Part shown: one piece after another, positions 8,131 to 16,999 of the stretch
How positions within the stretch are numbered: position 1 is the first letter of the stretch
How the letters are laid out: each line of letters opens with the position of its first letter
From: Flavobacterium sp. SUN052
GTDB taxonomy: Bacteria; Bacteroidota; Bacteroidia; Flavobacteriales; Flavobacteriaceae
Reading direction: 5' to 3'
Assembly (NCBI RefSeq): GCF_028867935.1
Contig: NZ_JAPQNS010000001.1
Coordinates: forward strand, 1,591,284-1,655,283
DNA length: 64,000 bases
Program-made: the position numbers and the translations under genes
Notes under the pieces: generated by a model
What the model saw: the letters and a program-made list of their open reading frames with translations, nothing else
Database searches by the model: none
What the model was told of the DNA's origin: nothing

Positions 8131-9110
8131 ACCAGTTTCAGTACGTACGGGTCACGAACCCCAAAGCGGCCGTAGCTGCCGTTACCAAAGACAATAGTTC
8201 GATGTTTCTGGCTGGAGGAACCAACCTTATCGACCTGATGAAACGGAACGTGGTGGTGCCGGAAAAACTGGTCGATATAACGCGGTTACCACTGAATACC
8301 ATCGAGAAAACAGCCACCGGGATTCGTATTGGAGCCTTGGCCAAAAACACGGCCGTGGCTGAGCATGAGTTGGTCAGGAAAAACTTTCCGTTATTGTCGC
8401 TGGCGCTCAATGCCGGCGCATCGCCCCAGCTGCGAAACATGGCTACCGTGGGGGGTAACATGATGCAGCGCACCCGCTGTGGCTATTTTTACGACACAGC
8501 CATGCCTTGCAACAAACGCGAACCCGGAAGCGGTTGTGGCGCCATTGACGGCTATAACCGGATGCACGCCATTTTTGGCACCTCTCCGAAATGCATTGCG
8601 GTTCACCCCAGCGACATGTGTATTGCACTCGTCGCCCTCGACGCAACCGTGCTGGTGTCGGGACCGAAAGGCGAACGCCGAATTCCGTTCAGCGAGTTTC
8701 ACCGGCTTCCTGGCGACACGCCTGAGAAAGACAATACACTCCAGAAAGGCGAACTGATTATGGCCGTTGAACTGCCCAGCAACTCGTTTGCGGGTAACTC
8801 ACATTACCTGAAAGTACGCGACCGGGCTTCCTATGCCTTTGCACTGGTGTCGGTAGGGGCAGCCCTGAATATGAAAGGCAACACAATTCAGGACGTTCGG
8901 CTGGCGATGGGTGGTGTGGCGCACAAACCCTGGCGGCTGACTGAAGCCGAACAGTTTTTACGGGGTAAACCCGCTACGGAAGTTTCGTTTAAACAGGCAG
9001 CAGAAATTGCAATGAAAGGCGCCAAAGGGTACGGCGAAAACGATTTCAAGCTGACAATGGGCCCCAATTCGATTATTGACGCACTTAAAACCGCAGCCCG
9101 CACGGCTTAA
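8127..9110 (+). CDS. Molybdenum oxidoreductase, FAD-binding subunit (PaoB/YagS-like)
   Basis: A 327-residue FAD subunit. I chose the ATG at 8127, which overlaps the stop of the upstream gene, over the longer frame from 7953 whose extra residues are out-of-frame reading of that gene. The FAD-binding loop is LAGGTNLIDLMK, with QLRNMATVGGNMMQ further on. The segment RCGYFYD, then PCNKREPGSGC, is the extra cysteine-rich insert that in E. coli PaoB binds a [4Fe-4S] cluster, so this enzyme probably has a third cluster. It should form a heterotrimer with its two neighbours. Confidence 0.92.
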   Translation: MNQFQYVRVTNPKAAVAAVTKDNSSMFLAGGTNLIDLMKRNVVVPEKLVDITRLPLNTIEKTATGIRIGALAKNTAVAEHELVRKNFPLLSLALNAGASPQLRNMATVGGNMMQRTRCGYFYDTAMPCNKREPGSGCGAIDGYNRMHAIFGTSPKCIAVHPSDMCIALVALDATVLVSGPKGERRIPFSEFHRLPGDTPEKDNTLQKGELIMAVELPSNSFAGNSHYLKVRDRASYAFALVSVGAALNMKGNTIQDVRLAMGGVAHKPWRLTEAEQFLRGKPATEVSFKQAAEIAMKGAKGYGENDFKLTMGPNSIIDALKTAARTA

Positions 9111-9120
9111 CCTTCATCTC

Positions 9121-11355
9121 ATGGAAAAAGATCAAAAAAGTCCGGCTCTCGACCGGGTCGATGGGCTGATGAAAGTGACCGGCGGAGCAAAGTATTTTGC
9201 CGAGTTCGACATACCGGGTACAACCTACTGCGTGCTGGTAACCAGCACAATTGCCAAAGGAACCATTGCCAACATGGACACCAAAAAGGCTGAGGGGTCG
9301 CCGGGTGTGCTGGCGGTGTTTACCAACCTGAACCTGCCTAAAATTCCGGGACTGAATACGCCCGAAGGCAACAATGCCAAGCGGCCGTCTGCCGGTGGCG
9401 AGTCGTATCAGATGCTGAGCAACGACAAAATTCTGTTTGCTGGTCAGCCCATTGCGCTGGTAATTGCCGACACGCTCGAACGGGCGCAGTATGCTGCTAC
9501 ACTGGTTAAAACGACTTACAAAAAGCAACCGCACCAGACCAGTCTGGAGAAAAACAAAAGTAAAGGTGTTGCTCCCAAAGGGCCTCGAAGTGCTGATTAC
9601 AAACGGGGCGATGTTGAGGCCTACAAAAGTGCTCCCGTGACCTTGGAAGCCAATTACACCATTCCGATTGAGGTGCATAACCCAATGGAGCTGCACGGTA
9701 TTCTGGTGCATTGGACTGCCGACGACAAGGTGATGATCTATGCCAAAACGCAGGGGGTACAGACTACCCAACGAGCCGTTGCTCAGGCGTTTAAGATCGA
9801 CGAGAAAAACGTACACGTACACACCGAGTTCATGGGCGGTGGGTTCGGGATGGGCCTTAAAACCTGGCCGCAGGAAATTGCCGTGGTAGCAGCCGCCAAA
9901 AAGCTGGGCAAACCCGTAAAACTGGTTGTCACGCGCGACCAGATGTTTACCATGGTTGGCCACCGACCGTACACCGCCCAGACTATTTCGATGGGTGCCG
10001 ACAACTCGGGCAAGCTGGTAGGCATTGTTCATTCGGCCACTGCCGAAACAGCCAGCTACGAAGATTTTACAGAAGGTACCGTCAACATGACGCGGTTTCT
10101 GTACGATTGCCCTAACCTAAGTACCATCTACAAAATTGTACCGCTCGATCGGGGTGTACCGATCTGGATGCGTGGGCCGGGCGAAGCAACTGGCGCATTT
10201 GCCCTGGAATCGGCGATGGACGAGATGGCTCACAAGCTAAAACTCGATCCGATTGAGTTTCGGCTTCGTAACTACGCGGAAACCGATCCCGAAAAAAACC
10301 GACCGTTCTCAAGCAAGCACCTCAAAGAAGCCTACCAACTGGGCGCGGAACGAATTGGCTGGTCGAAACGAAAGAATGAACCGGGTACCGTTCGCGATGG
10401 CGACTGGCTGGTGGGTTACGGCATGAGTTCGGGGACGTTTAACGCAAGCCGGGGACAGGCTACGGCCAAAGCCATTATAAAGCAGGATGGATCGTTGGTG
10501 ATTCAGAGTGCCGTAACGGACATTGGGCCGGGTACTGGCACAGCTATGGTCACCATTGCACACGAGGTGCTGGGTATTCCCGTAAACCAGATCAAGTTTG
10601 AAATGGGTGATTCAGACTTACCCAAGGCACCGAGTCAGGGCGGTTCAACCATTACCTCCACGGTTGGCTCGGCTGTTTACGACGTGTGCACCGCGCTGAA
10701 AACATCATTGGCGGCCATGGCCATCAGTCAGTCTAATTCGCCTTTTGCGGGCGGCAAAGCCGACGATCTTTCGTTTAGCGACGGCATGATTCAGGTTGAT
10801 GGTGACCGCAAAAAGAAGCTGTCTGTTGTGGATGTGCTGAAGGCCAACAACATGCCGACACTGGAGCGAACCGAGGAGTCGAAGGGTGGCCCTGAGATGC
10901 AGAAATACTCGATGTACTCCTTCTCTGTCCACTTTGCTGAGGTACGAGTAAATCCGGTAACGGGTGTGGTGCGGGTAAAAAACGCGGTAAGCGTGGCCGA
11001 TTCTGGACGGATTGTGAGCCCGAAAACAGCTGCCAGCCAGATGATCGGGGGAGTTACGGGCGGTATTGGCATGGCCCTTACCGAAGAAGCAATCATTGAC
11101 CACCGCTATGGTCGCTACGCCAACAACAACTTTGCCGATTACCACGTACCCGTTAGCGCCGACGTGCCGCATATCGAGACCATTTTCATCGACAAACCCG
11201 ACCCATATATCAATTCAATGGGGTCGAAAGGTATGGGCGAAATTGCCCTGATCGGTTTTGCGGCTGCTGTGGCCAACGCCGTGTTCAACGCGACTGGTCA
11301 GCGGGTTCGGGATTTGCCGATTACGCCCGATAAAGTGATTAAACGCGTGGTATAA
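9121..11355 (+). CDS. Molybdenum oxidoreductase, Mo-cofactor subunit (PaoC/YagR-like)
   Basis: A 744-residue catalytic subunit that binds the molybdopterin cofactor. I took the ATG at 9121 (MEKDQKSPALDRVDGLMKVTG), 10 nt after the FAD gene; the upstream extension from 9076 is a shadow. Recognisable blocks are GGGFGMGLK, MRGPGEATGAFALESAMDEM, QGGSTITSTVGSAVYD and, near the C-terminus, GSKGMGEIALIG. The Glu of that last block (about E707) is the catalytic base. The likely reaction is oxidation of aldehydes or N-heterocycles in the periplasm. No XdhC/PaoD-like Mo-cofactor chaperone gene is seen nearby. A terminator follows. Confidence 0.92.
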   Translation: MEKDQKSPALDRVDGLMKVTGGAKYFAEFDIPGTTYCVLVTSTIAKGTIANMDTKKAEGSPGVLAVFTNLNLPKIPGLNTPEGNNAKRPSAGGESYQMLSNDKILFAGQPIALVIADTLERAQYAATLVKTTYKKQPHQTSLEKNKSKGVAPKGPRSADYKRGDVEAYKSAPVTLEANYTIPIEVHNPMELHGILVHWTADDKVMIYAKTQGVQTTQRAVAQAFKIDEKNVHVHTEFMGGGFGMGLKTWPQEIAVVAAAKKLGKPVKLVVTRDQMFTMVGHRPYTAQTISMGADNSGKLVGIVHSATAETASYEDFTEGTVNMTRFLYDCPNLSTIYKIVPLDRGVPIWMRGPGEATGAFALESAMDEMAHKLKLDPIEFRLRNYAETDPEKNRPFSSKHLKEAYQLGAERIGWSKRKNEPGTVRDGDWLVGYGMSSGTFNASRGQATAKAIIKQDGSLVIQSAVTDIGPGTGTAMVTIAHEVLGIPVNQIKFEMGDSDLPKAPSQGGSTITSTVGSAVYDVCTALKTSLAAMAISQSNSPFAGGKADDLSFSDGMIQVDGDRKKKLSVVDVLKANNMPTLERTEESKGGPEMQKYSMYSFSVHFAEVRVNPVTGVVRVKNAVSVADSGRIVSPKTAASQMIGGVTGGIGMALTEEAIIDHRYGRYANNNFADYHVPVSADVPHIETIFIDKPDPYINSMGSKGMGEIALIGFAAAVANAVFNATGQRVRDLPITPDKVIKRVV

Positions 11356-11380
11356 CGGTTCGCCGTTGGTATCAATCTTC

Positions 11381-11423
11381 TCCGCTGCGTCTGCCTGAAC
11401 GGGTAGGGGCAGCGGATTTTTTT
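11381..11423 (+). terminator. Rho-independent terminator of the molybdenum oxidoreductase operon
   Basis: TCCGCTGC (11381-11388) pairs with GCAGCGGA (11409-11416) and is followed by a run of T at 11417-11423. It ends the three-gene operon before the next start at 11459. Confidence 0.8.
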
Positions 11424-11458
11424 CTTACTACCACCAACAACGCCTACTCCCAACTGCC

Positions 11459-12343
11459 ATGTCGACAATCGATAGAAAAACCTTTCTGAAAGAGATTTCC
11501 CTGTTAGCCGGGGTCTCCATTCTTTCCGGGCCAGCGTTTGCTTCGGGCCTTACTACGAGCGACAAAGCAGGCATCAAACTAGGTTTTGTGACCTATTTGT
11601 GGGGTAAAGACTGGGACTTGCCCACGCTGATTAAAAATTGCTCCGACACTGGCATCCTGGGCGTTGAGTTACGCGTGGAGCATGCCCACAAGGTGATGCC
11701 CGACCTGAATGTGGCCCAACGCCAGGAGGTAAAAAAGCGATTCGCCGACAGTCCGGTGAAGTTGGTTGGGCTGGGGACAAACCAGCAGTTTGACTATGTA
11801 GAACAAGACAAACTAAAAGCTTCGATTGAGCGTGCAAAAGAGTTTATCCGATTAAGTGCCGACGTGGGCGGAACGGGCGTGAAGGTGAAACCTAATGCCC
11901 TCCACAAAGAGGTTCCTGTCGAGAAAACGGTTGCCCAAATTGGCGAATCGCTTAACGAACTGGCCAAATATGCCGCTGAGTTTGGCCAACAAATACGACT
12001 GGAAGTACACGGCGAAGAAACCCAGGAGCTGCCCATGACAAAACGGATTATGGATGTGGCCACCCATCCGAATGCCACCATCTGCTGGAATTGCAACCTA
12101 CAGGACCTGAACGGAAAGGGTTTCCAATCCAATTTCGACTTAGTCAAAGATCGGTTTGGTGCTACCTGCCACGTTCGCGAACTCGACCGCACCGATTACC
12201 CCTACCAAGATCTGCTGAACAATCTGGCCAAGATGAATTATAAGGGTTGGGTGCTCCTCGAATGCCACACCAACCCAGCCGATAAAGTAGCCTCGATGAA
12301 CCAACAACGAGGTGTCTTTGACCGGATGATTGGGAAGGTTTAG
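11459..12343 (+). CDS. Exported sugar phosphate isomerase/epimerase-like TIM barrel protein
   Basis: A 294-residue protein of the AP endonuclease 2/xylose isomerase-like superfamily. An N-terminal export signal is present (RKTFLKEISLLAGVSIL, Tat-like, cleavage near AFASG). Barrel blocks include KLGFVTYLWGKDWDLPTLIK, GVELRVEHAHKV, LEVHGEE and WVLLECHTNPADK. The acidic and histidine residues in those strands are the usual metal ligands. Such proteins in Bacteroidota isomerise or epimerise sugars or act on sugar-like compounds, but the substrate is not readable. It is separated from the upstream operon by a terminator. Confidence 0.87.
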   Translation: MSTIDRKTFLKEISLLAGVSILSGPAFASGLTTSDKAGIKLGFVTYLWGKDWDLPTLIKNCSDTGILGVELRVEHAHKVMPDLNVAQRQEVKKRFADSPVKLVGLGTNQQFDYVEQDKLKASIERAKEFIRLSADVGGTGVKVKPNALHKEVPVEKTVAQIGESLNELAKYAAEFGQQIRLEVHGEETQELPMTKRIMDVATHPNATICWNCNLQDLNGKGFQSNFDLVKDRFGATCHVRELDRTDYPYQDLLNNLAKMNYKGWVLLECHTNPADKVASMNQQRGVFDRMIGKV

Positions 12344-12479
12344 GGGCGTAACCAGGCAGCATGCGCAGTGCATACGTTGTAGCGTCTTTTAGGGAAAAAT
12401 CTATGTAAATATCTAACAATGAATGTAATACTATTACTTATGACAAAAAAAATTGGATAACAAGAAATCGTATGTTATG

Positions 12480-12511
12480 TTGCGGTTGAGCCCAAAACAT
12501 TAGTATATTTA
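12480..12511 (+). promoter_or_regulatory. Possible promoter of the TIR-receiver gene
   Basis: TTG at 12480-12482, a 21-nt spacer and TATATTTA at 12504-12511 approximate the Bacteroidota TTG/TAnnTTTG promoter, 43 bp before the TIR gene. The last -7 base differs from consensus, and the region is AT-rich, so chance matches are likely. Confidence 0.3.
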
Positions 12512-12554
12512 TGAGTAAAGAGAAAATGCTTGAAACACCTTACTTCTTATAAAA

Positions 12555-13481
12555 ATGAGCGTCTTTGTCAGTTACAATTCGAAAAATGAAGATTTTGCAG
12601 AATTGGTAAAAATGAAATTAGAGAAAGAGAACATAGAAGTATGGAAAGATACATATCAGATCGATGCTGGTACAGAATGGAGAAATGAAATTGATCAAGG
12701 ACTATTAAATTGTTCTGTAATTATTGTTCTCTTGAACGAAATTTCGACCAAATCACCTTATGTCACTTATGAATGGGCATTTGCCTTAGGAGGAGGAAAA
12801 CATATTATTCCTATTTTAGTCGAAGAATGCGAACCTCATCCAAGAATAGATATTTTACAATATCTAAATTTTAAGAATGGACAAAGACCATGGGATAAAT
12901 TAATTGAGCGAATAAAGAAAATTGGAATTTCAAGTCAAAAATTAAAAGTTTCTGATTTAACTGTTGAGGAGTTAGAGAAGCTTATCGAAGGAAGTAAATT
13001 TCTTGCAAAAGAGACTGCTAAAGCTGAAGGACGGCCAGTTAATAAAGATGAAGTGACAAGTTTTGCAAATCAAATTGTAACAGCTAAAACATTATTTGAG
13101 GCTAAGCCTAAGCAATCTAATGTTATTTTATGGGTTGACGATAGACCGGACAATAATATTCATGAAAGAAAAGCCCTTGAATTGATTGGTTTTAAGTTTG
13201 AATTAGCCTTATCAACTAATGAAGCACTAAAATTATTGGCAAAGAATAAATATGTTGCAATAATATCAGATATGGGCAGGGCTGAAGGCCCTCAAGAAGG
13301 GTATTTATTACTCGAAGAATTACGTAGAAAGGATAAAACAACTCCATTTTTTATTTACGCGGGTTCAAATACGATAGAACATAAGAAAATGGCTAAAGAA
13401 AAAGGTGCACAAGGAAGCACAAATAGTTCATCGGAGCTTATAGGATTAATAACAAGTTATATTCAACCAAGTAATTATTGA
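12555..13481 (+). CDS. TIR domain protein fused to a receiver-like domain
   Basis: A 308-residue protein. The N-terminal TIR domain (about 1-125) begins MSVFVSYNSKNEDFAELV and has SPYVTYEWAFALGGG, where E73 is the candidate NADase glutamate. A helical linker (about 130-185) leads to a response-regulator-like receiver domain (about 188-305) with the acidic pair D195-D196, candidate phospho-acceptor D239 in IISDMGR, and FFIYAGSN. The usual switch Lys before Pro is replaced by GAQGSTN, so it may be a modified or pseudo-receiver. AT-rich codon use unlike the genes upstream and downstream suggests transfer. A defence role is inferred from other bacterial TIR proteins. Confidence 0.88.
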   Translation: MSVFVSYNSKNEDFAELVKMKLEKENIEVWKDTYQIDAGTEWRNEIDQGLLNCSVIIVLLNEISTKSPYVTYEWAFALGGGKHIIPILVEECEPHPRIDILQYLNFKNGQRPWDKLIERIKKIGISSQKLKVSDLTVEELEKLIEGSKFLAKETAKAEGRPVNKDEVTSFANQIVTAKTLFEAKPKQSNVILWVDDRPDNNIHERKALELIGFKFELALSTNEALKLLAKNKYVAIISDMGRAEGPQEGYLLLEELRRKDKTTPFFIYAGSNTIEHKKMAKEKGAQGSTNSSSELIGLITSYIQPSNY

Positions 13482-13706
13482 AACTTCGCCTACCACGAGG
13501 TTTGGGAAAATAAGTGTGGACGAAAATTATCTTTGACATTTGTAATTCTGTCGTGCTTTAGTTCGTAGTTAGACATTTACTATTTATCTTTTAGTTGTTA
13601 TCTTAGCAAAATATTTTCGAACAGTACTGATTCCGGGCTTGCATGTACCTATTCCCATACTTCGCTAAGACCTGTATGTTAGAGCAAACTCTTTCAACAA
13701 CATCTT

Positions 13707-14948
13707 ATGAGTGACAAAATTTTTGATTATGACGTTACACTCTCCTTTGCTGGCGAAGACAGAGAATTTGTTCGATGTGTTGCAGGGCAACTAAAAGATA
13801 AAGGGTTTAAAATTTTCTATGATGAGTATGAGCAAGTAAACTTATGGGGTAAAGACTTATATACGCATTTAGATGATATTTATCGGAATAAATCCAGATA
13901 CTGCGTAATGTTTCTTTCAAATTTTTATAAACAAAAGCTATGGACAAATCATGAAAGGGAAAGTGCTCAAGCTAGAGCTTTTAAAGACAATACTGAATAT
14001 ATTTTACCATTTAGATTAGATGATACAGAAGTTCCAGGAATTCGTGAAACCACTGGCTATCTTTCTATAAAGAACTTTAATTGCGAGCAATTATCTGAAG
14101 CTATCTCAAATAAACTAAACTCAAATCAGGTTAAAAAACGGGAACTAGAGCCCGAGGAAAAGAAAATCAATAAATTATTAGAACCTGGAATTATCGAACT
14201 TGAATCTGGAGAATTTGAGATTAGAATCAGAAAGTATGATTTCTTTTCTCAAAGATTAACAAGAGCATTCCCAGGAGTGCGGGGTTTCCAATGGTTTACA
14301 AATCCCGAAGAGATAGTAAGAAGGTTATCCATTCTATTAGCAAAGCCTCTCTCATTCGAAGTTTTCCCTGGAAAGAATTTTGATTTCGGTGGTATCTCAA
14401 CTCCCATTTGGTGGTTTCGAGGAGGAGCATCAATGCCAATAAAGAACTTTGAAGTTATAAGTAAAACAAAATGCTTACTTGATTCTGACGAGTTAGAGGT
14501 TGAAAAACTTGCGGTTTATAAAAATCCAACTCACTACAGAGAATTTATTTATTTAAAGTTGAAAGCAGAGCTTCCTGTTGAAAACGGAAGTGACACCAAA
14601 ACCTCAATGGACTTCCAACTGGGTTACAAAAAATTTGCAACGCAAGATTATGCAATATACAAAGGGCAAATAATCAAAACTGAAGAATATGAAGACGGAG
14701 CTATGGTTGTTGATGGGAAAATTATTCGTTTTGAAGAAGAGCCAATCCACCGTTATAGGTTTCTCACACCTTATAACATTATAATTTGCGCCCAATCTTC
14801 AGTTTATAACTCATCTGAAGCGGATGGAATGTTCGGATATTTTTTAGACAAAATTCTTGAGACAGGGAATGACGAAGAATTCGAAACTTTCCTTCTAAAA
14901 TTAAAAGAAATTACAAATGATTCGCCAGACATAATCGACTTCTACTAA
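13707..14948 (+). CDS. TIR domain protein with unrecognised C-terminal domain
   Basis: A 413-residue protein. The N-terminal TIR domain (about 7-137) is of a widespread bacterial type: YDVTLSFAGEDREFV, then FYDEYEQVNLWGKDLYTHL, then KLWTNHERESAQARAF. E83 is in the position of the NADase glutamate. The remaining 270 residues are not recognised. They hold RAFPGVRGFQWF and TPIWWFRGGASMPI and look like a mixed alpha/beta effector or sensing domain. It lies 225 bp after the other TIR gene on the same strand and shares its low GC content, so the two probably arrived together. Whether they work as a pair is open. Confidence 0.85.
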   Translation: MSDKIFDYDVTLSFAGEDREFVRCVAGQLKDKGFKIFYDEYEQVNLWGKDLYTHLDDIYRNKSRYCVMFLSNFYKQKLWTNHERESAQARAFKDNTEYILPFRLDDTEVPGIRETTGYLSIKNFNCEQLSEAISNKLNSNQVKKRELEPEEKKINKLLEPGIIELESGEFEIRIRKYDFFSQRLTRAFPGVRGFQWFTNPEEIVRRLSILLAKPLSFEVFPGKNFDFGGISTPIWWFRGGASMPIKNFEVISKTKCLLDSDELEVEKLAVYKNPTHYREFIYLKLKAELPVENGSDTKTSMDFQLGYKKFATQDYAIYKGQIIKTEEYEDGAMVVDGKIIRFEEEPIHRYRFLTPYNIIICAQSSVYNSSEADGMFGYFLDKILETGNDEEFETFLLKLKEITNDSPDIIDFY

Positions 14949-15106
14949 TGTTAGTCCATCTATTAGTAAAACTTAATTTTCAGATAGTCAGTAGTAGTAA
15001 TTTTATTATATTTTGGTTCTGGGCTTGAGAATTAAGTACCAAATCAAGTTAGCTGTGTACCAAAAGCACCGTATCAATAATCGTAAGCAACTTCAACTAA
15101 CACAGT

Positions 15107-15664
15107 ATGGCAAAAGAGTTATCACCAGAATTGCGGGAAGATTTACTCGGCGTTTTGAAAACCCGTTTTGAGAAAAACAAGAACCGCCATGTAGAGCTTG
15201 AATGGGTTAATGTTCAGGCGAAACTGGAAGCCAATCCAGAAAAATTATGGTCTCTCGATGAAATGGAAAGCACCGGTGGTGAACCAGATGTCATTGGCTA
15301 TGACGAAGGTTCAGGCCAATACATTTTTTATGATTGCTCAGCCGAAAGCCCCCAAGGTCGCCGAAGTATTTGTTATGACCATGAAGCCCTGGAGTCTAGG
15401 AAAGCAAATAAGCCAGCCAATAGCGCTATCGAGATGGCTTCTGATATGGGCATTGAGATATTGACGGAAGAACAATACCGGCAATTGCAGCAACTGGGAA
15501 AATTCGATTCAAAAACGTCGAGCTGGGTGAAAACCCCTTCGGAGATCAGAAAGCTTGGCGGTGCCATCTTTTGCGATTTCCGCTTCGGTCGCGTCTTTAC
15601 CTATCATAACGGGGCTGAATCCTATTATGCTGGCCGAGCGTTCCGTGGCTCGCTTCGGGTGTAA
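15107..15664 (+). CDS. DUF4256 domain-containing protein
   Basis: A 185-residue cytoplasmic protein that matches the DUF4256 pattern along its whole length: LLGVLKTRFEKNKNRHVELEW near the start, MESTGGEPDVIGYD, FYDCSAESPQGRRSICYD, and the C-terminal FCDFRFGRVFTYHNGAESYY. The family has no established function. It stands alone between the AT-rich TIR pair and an aldo/keto reductase, and its base use is back to that of the chromosome. Intact, with a normal ATG start. Confidence 0.88.
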   Translation: MAKELSPELREDLLGVLKTRFEKNKNRHVELEWVNVQAKLEANPEKLWSLDEMESTGGEPDVIGYDEGSGQYIFYDCSAESPQGRRSICYDHEALESRKANKPANSAIEMASDMGIEILTEEQYRQLQQLGKFDSKTSSWVKTPSEIRKLGGAIFCDFRFGRVFTYHNGAESYYAGRAFRGSLRV

Positions 15665-15797
15665 TCAGTAGATAAGCTATATAACCCCTGCCCCTCCCCC
15701 ATTCTGGATACAACCATACGAGATTTGGATACTCTTTCCATTCTGGGCTCCCTGACCTTTGTGGTGTCGATTTTTAACGGCACAAAACAAGAGAGCA

Positions 15798-16814
15798 ATG
15801 AACAGTATTCAGAAAACAAATCTTGGCAGCCAGGGACTGGTGGTCCCTGTAATGGGCCTTGGTTGCATGAGCATGACCAAAATTGCGGGGTACGACACTT
15901 ACGGACAGGCCGATGAAACCGAAGCCATCGCTACCATCCATCGGTCGCTGGAGTTGGGCGGCAATTTTTTAGATACCGCCGATTTATACGGTCCGCTGGA
16001 GAACGAACGCCTGATCGCCAAAGCCATTAAAGGCAACCGCGATTCGTATATCATCGCCAGTAAGTTTGGGTACGAGATTGATGATAACGAACAGATGACC
16101 TGGGCCATCAACGGCAAACCCGATTATGTAAAAAAAGCCGTTGAGCGGTCGCTCAAAAATCTAGGAACAGATTACATTGATCTGTACTACCTGCACCGTC
16201 TGGATCCAAATACCCCCATCGAAGACACGGTTGGAGCAATGGGCGAGCTGGTGAAAGAAGGTAAAATCGGGTATATCGGCCTGTCGGAAGTGTCGTCGGC
16301 TACCATTCGCAAAGCCCATCAGGTGCATCCACTCACGGCCGTTCAAACGGAGTACTCCCTGTTTGAGCGCACGGTGGAAGAGTCGGGCGTTCTGGCTACC
16401 CTCGCCGAATTGGGCATCGGGTTTGTGGCTTATTCGCCCTTGGGGAGAGGATTTATCTCCGGCGATGTTACGATTAAAAGTCCCGACGATTTTCCGGCCG
16501 ATGACTTCAGACGACATATCCCCCGCTTTCAGGGCGAGATGTTCTACAAAAACCTGGAACTAGTCGAGGCTATCAAGAAACTGGCCAGCCAGAAAGATAT
16601 GACCGTGGCGCAGCTGGCGCTGGCCTGGGTGTTATCAAAAGATATTGTACCGATTCCGGGTACTAAGCGTCGGAAGTATGTGGAACAAAATCTGGCAGCA
16701 GCCAGTATTACCTTGACACCCGAGGATATTCAGCAACTCGAAGCCATTGTTCCACTGGGCACCCCAACAGGCGACCGGTATGATGCCGGCACTATGGCAA
16801 CAATTGATCAGTAG
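15798..16814 (+). CDS. Aldo/keto reductase
   Basis: A 338-residue NADPH-dependent oxidoreductase of the aldo/keto reductase (YajO/PLR-like) group. I chose the ATG at 15798, giving MNSIQKTNLGSQGL, because the open frame from 15759 adds residues outside the family. The catalytic tetrad is visible as D59, Y64, K89 and H133 (NFLDTADLYG, IIASKFGY, YYLHRLDP). The C-terminal VPIPGTKRRKYVEQNL is the cofactor-binding end. It reduces aldehydes or ketones; the substrate is unknown. The AraC regulator downstream at 17000 is a plausible controller. Confidence 0.93.
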   Translation: MNSIQKTNLGSQGLVVPVMGLGCMSMTKIAGYDTYGQADETEAIATIHRSLELGGNFLDTADLYGPLENERLIAKAIKGNRDSYIIASKFGYEIDDNEQMTWAINGKPDYVKKAVERSLKNLGTDYIDLYYLHRLDPNTPIEDTVGAMGELVKEGKIGYIGLSEVSSATIRKAHQVHPLTAVQTEYSLFERTVEESGVLATLAELGIGFVAYSPLGRGFISGDVTIKSPDDFPADDFRRHIPRFQGEMFYKNLELVEAIKKLASQKDMTVAQLALAWVLSKDIVPIPGTKRRKYVEQNLAAASITLTPEDIQQLEAIVPLGTPTGDRYDAGTMATIDQ

Positions 16815-16847
16815 AGGAGAGAAAACAGCAAGCGGTTAGCGGTATAA

Positions 16848-16949
16848 ATTGCTGACGCATAGGGAGGGCTTCGACTCCGCTCAGCCTGACGAGAAATTTG
16901 AGAGTTGGTGGTCAGGCTGAGCGGAGTCGAAGCCCCTCGCGTCAGCAAT
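16848..16949. repeat. Long interrupted palindrome
   Basis: The outer arms (ATTGCTGACGC at 16848-16858, GCGTCAGCAAT at 16939-16949) and the 25-bp inner arms (16866-16890 and 16911-16935, core CTTCGACTCCGCTCAGCC) pair perfectly around a 20-nt loop. It follows the aldo/keto reductase gene, so it may act as its terminator or mRNA-end structure. The length and precision also fit a mobile palindromic repeat. Confidence 0.8.
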
Positions 16950-16999
16950 CAATTTAAAGTTTTCTATCAATTTTTACCTTTCCTACACTATCCAGCATT

